Shown: positions 6,744-11,141 of the stretch, piece by piece
Position numbering within the stretch: the first letter of the stretch is position 1
Layout: each line of letters begins with the position of its first letter
Origin: CALMJB01 sp963977945
Lineage (GTDB): Bacteria; Actinomycetota; Actinomycetes; Nanopelagicales; Nanopelagicaceae
Assembly (NCBI GenBank): GCA_963977945.1
Contig: CAXBQO010000028.1
Span: 1 to 11,141, forward strand
DNA length: 11,141 nucleotides
Direction of reading: 5' to 3'
Program-made: the position numbers and the translations under genes
The notes under the pieces: generated by a model
Databases searched by the model: none
The model's input: the letters and a program-made list of their open reading frames with translations, nothing else
What the model was told of the DNA's origin: nothing

Positions 6744-7466
6744 TTATGAGACTAGAGTGCCAACACTCTCGCCTTGTACGGCGCGCTTGATATTTCCTTT
6801 ATTTTTTAAATCAAAAACGATTATTGGCAATGAATTTTCTCGACATAATGAAAATGCTGCAGCATCTGCTACCGCTAACGATTTACTTAAAACTTCATCA
6901 AATGAAACGGTTTCATATTTTGTAGCGGATTTATCTTTACGTGGATCAGCGCTGTAAACACCATCGACTCCACTTTTTGCAAGCAGCAATGCTTGTGCGC
7001 CAATTTCTAACGCACGTTGCGCAGCAACTGTGTCAGTTGTAAAGAATGGCATTCCGGCGCCGGCGCCAAAAATTACAACTCTGCCTTTTTCTAAATGTCT
7101 TATTGATCTGCGTGGCACATAAGGTTCGGCAACTTGTCCCATTGCGATTGCAGTTTGTACTCGAGTATCGATGCCAATTTTTTCTAGAAAATCTTGCAAC
7201 GCTAAACAGTTCATAACTGTGCCAAGCATTCCCATGTAATCAGCACGGGCGCGTTCCATTCCGCGTTGTTGTAATTCAGCGCCGCGGAAATAATTTCCAC
7301 CGCCAACCACAATTGCAATTTGTGTGCCAGTTTTTACTACTTCAGCAATTTGTGATGCGACATCGGCGACAACATCAGGATCAACACCGATGCCTTTTTC
7401 GCCGCCAAATACTTCACCAGATAATTTAAGAAGCACTCGCTCGTAACCCTTACGTTTTCCGATCAC
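6744..7466 (-). CDS. pyrH: UMP kinase
   Basis: This enzyme phosphorylates UMP to UDP, the second-last step to UTP; it is a cytoplasmic hexamer of the amino-acid-kinase fold, unrelated to eukaryotic UMP/CMP kinases. The 240 residues are full length. Visible motifs are LKLSGE (13-18), the GGGNYFRG nucleotide loop (55-62), ADYMGM with Asp77, FFTTDTVAAQ (141-150) in the UMP-binding region, and VDGVYSADP (167-175). The start is GTG at 7466, supported by AGGAG (7480-7476, extended to AAAGGAG) with a 9-nt gap. It follows tsf by 40 nt, the standard actinobacterial order. Confidence 0.97.
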   Translation of the reverse strand: MIGKRKGYERVLLKLSGEVFGGEKGIGVDPDVVADVASQIAEVVKTGTQIAIVVGGGNYFRGAELQQRGMERARADYMGMLGTVMNCLALQDFLEKIGIDTRVQTAIAMGQVAEPYVPRRSIRHLEKGRVVIFGAGAGMPFFTTDTVAAQRALEIGAQALLLAKSGVDGVYSADPRKDKSATKYETVSFDEVLSKSLAVADAAAFSLCRENSLPIIVFDLKNKGNIKRAVQGESVGTLVS

Positions 7467-7506
7467 TGGCGTTTGCTCCTTTCCGGTGCCTATTTTTGAA
7501 AGTCTA

Positions 7507-8334
7507 TTACTGTCCTACTCGGAATCTGTGGAAGGCGTTGACCGCAGTCTTCGCTTCATCTGCTATCTGTTGCACAGTCTTCTTGGCATCTTTAGCAAAT
7601 GCTTGTTCAAGTAGTGCAACCTCTTTTACAAATCCAGTAACTCGACCTTCGATGATTTTAGAAATTGCAGCCTCTGGTTTTCCTTCATTGCGAGCAGTTT
7701 CTTCAGCTAAGCGACGCTCTTTTTCAATTTCATCGGTTGGTACAGCAGCGCGATTTAAATATTTTGGTGCAAACGCAGCAATGTGTTGTGCGATGTCACG
7801 GCCAGCTTCAACCGCGGCATTTTTTAATTGCACAAGAACACCAACTTGCGGTGGCAAATCTGGTGAAGTTTTGTGTAAGTAAAGTGAAACTGGTGAACCA
7901 TTTAGCACCACGATTCGGCGAATCTCAATTTTTTCACCTAGTGTGGCATTGCCTTCATCAATAGTTTCGCGCACAGTTTTTCCGCTGGCTAATTTTGAAT
8001 TTAAGAAATCATCTAGGTTTGCAATTTTTGATGCAACTAAATGATTTAGTAATTCATCAGCTAATGCTTGAAAACGATCACCTTTTGCTACGAAGTCAGT
8101 TTCGCAATTTAGTTCTAGCATCGCACCGAAATCACCTTCGGCTTTTGCTGTTACTAAACCATTTGAAGTGGCACGGCCTTCACGTTTTGTGACACCTTTC
8201 AAACCTTTAACGCGAATGATTTCGACTGCCTTATCAAAGTCGCCACCTGATTCATCAAGTGCTTTTTTGCAATCGAGCATTCCCGCCGCGGTAACTTCGC
8301 GTAATCGTTTTACATCTTCTGCCGAATACGCCAC
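7507..8334 (-). CDS. tsf: Translation elongation factor Ts
   Basis: EF-Ts releases GDP from EF-Tu. The 275 residues match actinobacterial EF-Ts. The N-terminal UBA-like domain (about 1-45) contains DVKRLREVTAAGMLDCKKAL, and the EF-Tu-contacting TDFVAK motif is at 79-84. Two core subdomains follow, with the repeated antiparallel hairpin and coiled-coil region. The start is GTG at 8334, directly abutting the rpsB TAA (TAAGTG) with no intergenic base. No strong Shine-Dalgarno sequence is seen, only GGTG in the last rpsB codons, so translation is probably coupled to rpsB. Confidence 0.96.
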   Translation of the reverse strand: MAYSAEDVKRLREVTAAGMLDCKKALDESGGDFDKAVEIIRVKGLKGVTKREGRATSNGLVTAKAEGDFGAMLELNCETDFVAKGDRFQALADELLNHLVASKIANLDDFLNSKLASGKTVRETIDEGNATLGEKIEIRRIVVLNGSPVSLYLHKTSPDLPPQVGVLVQLKNAAVEAGRDIAQHIAAFAPKYLNRAAVPTDEIEKERRLAEETARNEGKPEAAISKIIEGRVTGFVKEVALLEQAFAKDAKKTVQQIADEAKTAVNAFHRFRVGQ

Positions 8335-9132
8335 TTATGCACCGGTACTTTCAGCGCCTGGTTGTGCGCCTAGAAGTTCTTTCTCCCAATCTGCCAATGG
8401 CTGTTCTGCAGTTTGAGTTGGTGCATCAGCAAGTTGCGCCGCTTGTGCGCTGCGTGCTTTTAATCCTTCAGCAATTGCATCAGTGATTACTCGAGTTAAC
8501 AATTGAATTGAACGAATCGCATCATCGTTACCTGGAATCTTGAAATCAACCTCATCTGGATCGCAATTTGTATCCAGAATTGCAATAACTGGAATTCCCA
8601 ATTTGCGAGCTTCAGTTACTGCGATGTATTCCTTCTTGGTATCTACTACCCAAATTGCTGCCGGTAGTTTGGTCATGTTGCGAATACCATCAAGGTTGCG
8701 ATTTAACTTCTCGCGCTCACGGCGAAGAATCAAACTTTCTTTCTTGGTAATTAATTGATCATTTGATGCTTCTAATGCTTCAAGTTCTTTCAAACGAGTA
8801 ATGCGTTTAAAAACTGTTGGGAAGTTGGTCAACATTCCACCTAGCCAACGCTCGGTTACATAAGGCATTCCGACGCGGGCTGCTTGTTGCTTAATTGGTT
8901 CTTGTGCTTGTTTTTTTGTTCCAACAAATAAAACGTGGCCACCTTTTGCCACTGCATCTTTTACAAACTCATATGCCTTTTCAATTAAGGCTAATGATTG
9001 TTGGATATCAATAATGTAAATACCGTTGCGCTCAGTGAAGATGTATCTCTTCATCTTTGGATTCCAGCGCCGGGTTTGATGTCCGAAATGAACTCCGCTA
9101 TCGAGGAGTTCTCGCATTGTTATTACCGCCAT
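8335..9132 (-). CDS. rpsB: 30S ribosomal protein S2
   Basis: This protein of the small-subunit body is added late in assembly. With the start chosen here it has 265 residues. The beginning MAVITMRELLDSGVHFGHQTRRWNPKM is standard, with the GVHFGHQ signature from residue 13; GTKKQAQ (71-77), WLGGMLTNF (96-104) and the later VVDTKKEYIAVTEA block are also present. The C-terminal tail (last ~35 residues, Ala/Gln/Glu-rich) is the extension seen in many actinobacterial S2 proteins. The ATG at 9132 is preferred over the GTG at 9183: AGGAG lies at 9146-9142 with a 9-nt gap, and the 17 extra codons would be unlike any S2 start and would run through a hairpin. It leads the rpsB-tsf pair; the upstream leader suggests autoregulation. 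Confidence 0.97.
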   Translation of the reverse strand: MAVITMRELLDSGVHFGHQTRRWNPKMKRYIFTERNGIYIIDIQQSLALIEKAYEFVKDAVAKGGHVLFVGTKKQAQEPIKQQAARVGMPYVTERWLGGMLTNFPTVFKRITRLKELEALEASNDQLITKKESLILRREREKLNRNLDGIRNMTKLPAAIWVVDTKKEYIAVTEARKLGIPVIAILDTNCDPDEVDFKIPGNDDAIRSIQLLTRVITDAIAEGLKARSAQAAQLADAPTQTAEQPLADWEKELLGAQPGAESTGA

Positions 9133-9136
9133 GGCG

Positions 9137-9186
9137 GCACACTCCTTTTCGCACCTTCGCAGATTTTTTCTGCGAGTGTGCACTCG
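9137..9186 (-). promoter_or_regulatory. rpsB leader: competing hairpins next to the ribosome binding site
   Basis: In the rpsB transcript, segment 9181-9170 (GCACACTCGCAG) can pair with 9162-9151 (CTGCGAAGGTGC): 10 of 12 pairs, 7-nt loop. Its first eight bases can instead pair perfectly with 9144-9137 (GAGTGTGC), which includes GAG of the AGGAG ribosome binding site. A third option pairs ACTCG with CGAGT at 9186-9182. This has the layout of a translational switch. S2 leaders that control rpsB are known in proteobacteria; that this one responds to S2 is inference. Confidence 0.5.
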
Positions 9187-9192
9187 GTTAAT

Positions 9193-9258
9193 GATCTGGC
9201 AATTTGTCAGATCTCTAGCATCTTGAACCGACCGATTTTCACCGGACCGAACAGGTTC
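9193..9258 (-). promoter_or_regulatory. Upstream part of the rpsB leader with two further inverted repeats
   Basis: GATCTG (9193-9198) and CAGATC (9208-9213) form a 6-bp stem with a 9-nt interior. GAACC (9225-9229) and GGTTC (9254-9258) enclose a GC-rich stretch in which ACCG occurs four times on the plus strand (9227-9230, 9231-9234, 9241-9244, 9246-9249). Together with the RBS-proximal hairpins, this makes a structured leader of roughly 120 nt if transcription starts near 9255. Confidence 0.4.
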
Positions 9259-9261
9259 GAA

Positions 9262-9300
9262 AGTATTTTTTATTTACTTAAGATGCGTGAAGTCACAAGG
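9262..9300 (-). promoter_or_regulatory. Tentative promoter region for rpsB-tsf
   Basis: The minus strand from 9300 to 9260 is AT-rich and offers TTGTGA followed after 16 nt by TAAATA, or TTCACG followed after 18 nt by AATACT. Neither is close to consensus. The position, just upstream of the structured leader and downstream of xerC, is where a ribosomal-protein promoter is expected. The rest of the gap (9301-9366) shows nothing convincing. Confidence 0.3.
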
Positions 9301-9366
9301 TTTTAATTTGTGCGGCGCAAATCTTACCGGAATAAATTGACTACTTTTTCCCGCGTAATTACTTAA

Positions 9367-10284
9367 TCAAGCGCGTGGATGTGCCTGCTTATAAGCCTTT
9401 TGTAATCGTTCTGGAGATACATGCGTATAAATCTGAGTTGTGGCAAGAGACGCGTGACCCAATATTTCCTGCACCGTTCGCAAATCTGCACCACCTTCAA
9501 GTAAATGTGTGGCGGCAGAGTGACGTAATCCGTGTGGTCCCATTTGCGCACCAACTGCCTTCATCGCTTCATAAACAACTTCTCTAACAGTTCGTTGATC
9601 AATTCTTTTGCCGCGAGATCCTAAGAACACCGCACTTTGTGATTGCAAATTAACAAACTCACTTCGAGAATTTTTTAAATAATCTTTTATTGCCGCCATC
9701 GCTGGAATTCCAACTGGCACAACTCGTTGCCGATTACCTTTTCCAATAACACTTAAAGTATTTCGCCCTTCATCAATATCTTCTAAATTTAATCCGCATA
9801 GTTCTGAAACCCGGATTCCAGATGCATACAAAACTTCTACTATTGCTAAATCTCTTTTATTTATCGCAGTTGGCTCTTCCCCCGCTTTAACCTGCAGCGC
9901 AGTAATTACTTGCCGCGCTTCATCGACCTTTAAAACTTCGGGCAAAGTTCGCTGAGATTTTGGAATAGATAGCTGCGCGCCATAATCATTTTCAATCCAG
10001 CCGCTCGCACTTGCCCAATGGGTAAAGGCTCGAATCGAAACAATTCTTCTAATCATTGTCGCCCGCGACATTCCAGTGCTTTGCAAGTTAGCTAGCCAAG
10101 AGCGCAAATGTTCTACCTCTAAATTTTTAAACTCATCAATGCCAAGTTTTTCTAGATGCAGTAAAAATGAGTTTAAGTCAGCAACATAACCACGTACTGA
10201 GTTATCTGAAAGATTGCGCTCTAAAACTAAATACTCTTTGTATTTATCAACTAACTCATTTGACGCACTTGATTGCTTAACCAC
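9367..10284 (-). CDS. xerC: Tyrosine recombinase (XerC-type)
   Basis: This site-specific recombinase should, with XerD, resolve chromosome dimers at dif. The 305 residues fit XerC/D. A core-binding SAM-like N-terminal domain (about 8-95) precedes the catalytic domain. The catalytic set is complete: Arg158 (ASGIRVSEL), Lys182 (IGKGNRQR), His251 and Arg254 (HGLRHSAATH), His277 (LGHASL) and nucleophile Tyr286. The start is GTG at 10284; an in-frame stop lies four codons upstream, so no earlier start exists, and no good ribosome binding site is seen. It begins 12 nt after the luxR-like gene. Its place upstream of rpsB is conserved in actinobacteria, which argues for the housekeeping Xer protein rather than a phage or integron integrase. 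XerC versus XerD is assigned by position. Confidence 0.92.
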   Translation of the reverse strand: MVKQSSASNELVDKYKEYLVLERNLSDNSVRGYVADLNSFLLHLEKLGIDEFKNLEVEHLRSWLANLQSTGMSRATMIRRIVSIRAFTHWASASGWIENDYGAQLSIPKSQRTLPEVLKVDEARQVITALQVKAGEEPTAINKRDLAIVEVLYASGIRVSELCGLNLEDIDEGRNTLSVIGKGNRQRVVPVGIPAMAAIKDYLKNSRSEFVNLQSQSAVFLGSRGKRIDQRTVREVVYEAMKAVGAQMGPHGLRHSAATHLLEGGADLRTVQEILGHASLATTQIYTHVSPERLQKAYKQAHPRA

Positions 10285-10296
10285 GCCAAGAGATTA

Positions 10297-10983
10297 CTAC
10301 CCGACTTTGTTTTGTGTGAGGTCCTTGCGCCCAGATATGCCTAGTTTGGAGAAAATAATCATTGTCTCTTGCTTTACCAGCGATGCTGAATATCCGATGT
10401 GATCTGCGATTGCTTCATTGGTCATTCCTTGCCGCATTAATTCTGCAATCTCTTTTTGCCTACTTGTTAAGGGTTTTCCATGCAGATCGCCAACTTCAAT
10501 CGAGACTTTGCCAATACGAGAAAAATAAATCTGTAATAGCGATTGCAAATTTAGGTAAAAGTAATCATCACCTTCCACAAATTTTGAATAGCGGCCAAGC
10601 TGCAGAATGTAATTCTCATTAATCGGAATCGTCACTTGCGAAATCCACGGATGTTCTATCGGATCTTTCTTTAGCACCGGATACTTTTTGTAATAATCTT
10701 CAGAATAAGTCTCTTGAATTATGCGATTTTCAATAATTGATCTGCCAGATGGTCTGGTGGATTCAACTGGAAACTCTTTACCCACTCGACATTCATCATC
10801 TTTAAACCCGTGGGCTGCTTCAACTCTGATTTTTTTATTGCTAAGTATTCGACCGAAGTAAACCCTAGAAACTTCACCACTTACGCAATGGTTGTTACTT
10901 AAGAACTGGGTTAGATAAGTAAGTGTTGGTCTAGTCGCGAGAATCTGCGTAATCTCTAGCAATTTTTGTAAATGCAGACTCAT
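10297..10983 (-). CDS. LuxR-type transcriptional regulator with GAF-like N-terminal domain
   Basis: A probable DNA-binding regulator of 228 residues. The C-terminal part (about 170-218) is a LuxR/GerE helix-turn-helix: LTSRQKEIAELMRQGMTNEAIADHIGYS, then SLVKQETMIIFSKLGIS, matching the family pattern through its four helices. The first ~160 residues have the rhythm of a GAF-like sensor: a short N-terminal helix, VSRVYFGRI strand, VEAAHGF, VGKEFPV, a helix at SGRSIIENR, an ISQVTIPI strand and a final helix LQSLLQIYFSRIG. The ligand is unknown. No receiver-type phosphorylation site is apparent and no autoinducer-binding domain is recognised. The ATG at 10983 has no clear ribosome binding site. 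It is 12 nt upstream of xerC, so the two are likely co-transcribed, and it faces a divergent promoter. Confidence 0.82.
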   Translation of the reverse strand: MSLHLQKLLEITQILATRPTLTYLTQFLSNNHCVSGEVSRVYFGRILSNKKIRVEAAHGFKDDECRVGKEFPVESTRPSGRSIIENRIIQETYSEDYYKKYPVLKKDPIEHPWISQVTIPINENYILQLGRYSKFVEGDDYFYLNLQSLLQIYFSRIGKVSIEVGDLHGKPLTSRQKEIAELMRQGMTNEAIADHIGYSASLVKQETMIIFSKLGISGRKDLTQNKVG

Positions 10984-11017
10984 AATTTTTTTAATGAACC
11001 TTTACTTTTTAACTTAA

Positions 11018-11047
11018 TCTAAATCTAGGCAATATAAATCTAGGCAA
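11018..11047. repeat. Two tandem 15-bp repeats upstream of luxR
   Basis: TCTAAATCTAGGCAA (11018-11032) is followed immediately by TATAAATCTAGGCAA (11033-11047), 14 of 15 bases identical. The block lies 35-64 nt before the luxR-like start codon, downstream of the candidate -10 box, so it would be in the 5' UTR or serve as a tandem protein-binding site. Confidence 0.75.
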
Positions 11048-11049
11048 AG

Positions 11050-11080
11050 ATTATGCCCCTCCCCCCGCATAAACGGTCAA
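11050..11080 (-). promoter_or_regulatory. Candidate luxR-xerC promoter with a long 19-bp spacer
   Basis: On the minus strand TTGACC (11080-11075; 5 of 6) and CATAAT (11055-11050; 5 of 6) are good boxes but are 19 bp apart instead of 17. The spacer contains a G-run (plus strand CCCCTCCCCCC, 11056-11066). Long spacers usually need an activator; this could also be a chance match. Confidence 0.35.
11051..11072. promoter_or_regulatory. Inverted repeat TTATGC-N10-GCATAA, candidate operator
   Basis: A perfect 6-bp inverted repeat (11051-11056 and 11067-11072) surrounds a 10-nt pyrimidine-only C-rich core in otherwise AT-rich DNA. It overlaps the candidate luxR -10 box and spacer. The symmetry suits a dimeric regulator, possibly the adjacent LuxR-type protein itself (inference). 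Confidence 0.5.
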
Positions 11081-11091
11081 TTGACTGGTCA
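11076..11091. promoter_or_regulatory. Palindrome GTCAATTGAC plus extra GTCA half-site
   Basis: GTCAATTGAC (11076-11085) is a perfect 10-bp palindrome, and another GTCA follows at 11088-11091. It overlaps the -35 boxes of both divergent promoter candidates, so a protein bound here could affect both directions. Confidence 0.5.
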
Positions 11092-11109
11092 GGAGTTATT
11101 AAATATAAA
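11081..11109 (+). promoter_or_regulatory. Strong sigma-70-type promoter reading rightward out of the window
   Basis: TTGACT (11081-11086) and TATAAA (11104-11109) are separated by exactly 17 bp, each matching five of six consensus bases. Transcription should start near 11116. No start codon occurs between there and the window end, so the gene it serves lies outside. The downstream part (11110-11141) is almost pure A/T. Confidence 0.65.
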
Positions 11110-11141
11110 TAAAAAATAAATAAAAAAAGATTAAGGCTTTT

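Noticed and set aside
6721..6746. Terminator just after pyrH
   Set aside because: Only AAATC/GATTT-type stems of 5-6 pairs can form, and frr, cdsA and rlmN follow in the same direction.
9133..9183. Longer S2 reading frame starting at GTG 9183 (17 extra N-terminal residues)
   Set aside because: The extra residues are Arg/Lys/Cys-rich and unlike any S2 start, they run through the leader hairpin, and the ATG at 9132 has AGGAG at 9-nt spacing.
9251..9262. GGTTCGA resembling a tRNA T-loop
   Set aside because: No acceptor stem, anticodon arm or D-arm can be assembled around it on either strand.
11056..11066. G-quadruplex on the minus strand (G-run of the luxR promoter spacer)
   Set aside because: There are only two G-runs (six and four); four runs are needed within a short distance.
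1..11141. CRISPR array, transposase, prophage or toxin-antitoxin genes
   Set aside because: No regularly spaced repeats with unique spacers, no such protein families, and all genes are contiguous housekeeping or transport genes; the tyrosine recombinase sits in the conserved xerC position.

Overview
The window reads as one continuous minus-strand stretch from a low-GC actinobacterium. The order rpsB-tsf-pyrH-frr-cdsA-rlmN, with xerC just upstream of rpsB, is the classic actinobacterial arrangement. The AT-rich composition, the compact spacing and the polyamine-uptake genes fit the free-living freshwater acI lineage (Nanopelagicales, e.g. Planktophila/Nanopelagicus relatives). The genus is inferred from gene order and composition; no marker gene was compared.

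Layout in the direction of transcription (right to left). (1) 10984-11141 is an AT-rich control region with a strong rightward promoter for a gene outside the window, a candidate leftward promoter for luxR, palindromes and a 15-bp tandem repeat. (2) A GAF-like/LuxR-type regulator and xerC are 12 nt apart. (3) A 234-nt leader region precedes rpsB and contains competing hairpins next to the rpsB ribosome binding site. (4) The housekeeping run follows: rpsB (S2), tsf (EF-Ts), pyrH (UMP kinase), frr (ribosome recycling factor), cdsA (CDP-diacylglycerol synthase) and rlmN (23S A2503 methyltransferase). Spacing is mostly tight or overlapping; only pyrH-frr has a gap of about 100 nt. (5) A gamma-aminobutyraldehyde dehydrogenase is attached directly behind rlmN, with its ribosome binding site inside the rlmN end. 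(6) A separate polyamine-type ABC transporter unit has its own promoter: potD (Tat lipoprotein), potA (ATPase) and the start of potB (permease), which runs off the left edge. Its predicted 5' UTR begins with four 11-bp tandem repeats.

Functionally, the right half couples translation, pyrimidine nucleotide and phospholipid synthesis. The left half imports polyamines and supplies the enzyme that oxidises 4-aminobutanal (a putrescine breakdown product) to GABA. The enzymes that make 4-aminobutanal are not in the window.

No RNA gene, CRISPR array, insertion sequence or plus-strand gene could be supported. No gene-free stretch exceeds 300 nt; the longest is 9133-9366. The observations most worth following are the rpsB leader switch candidate, the 11-bp repeat block before potD and the symmetric divergent control region beside luxR.
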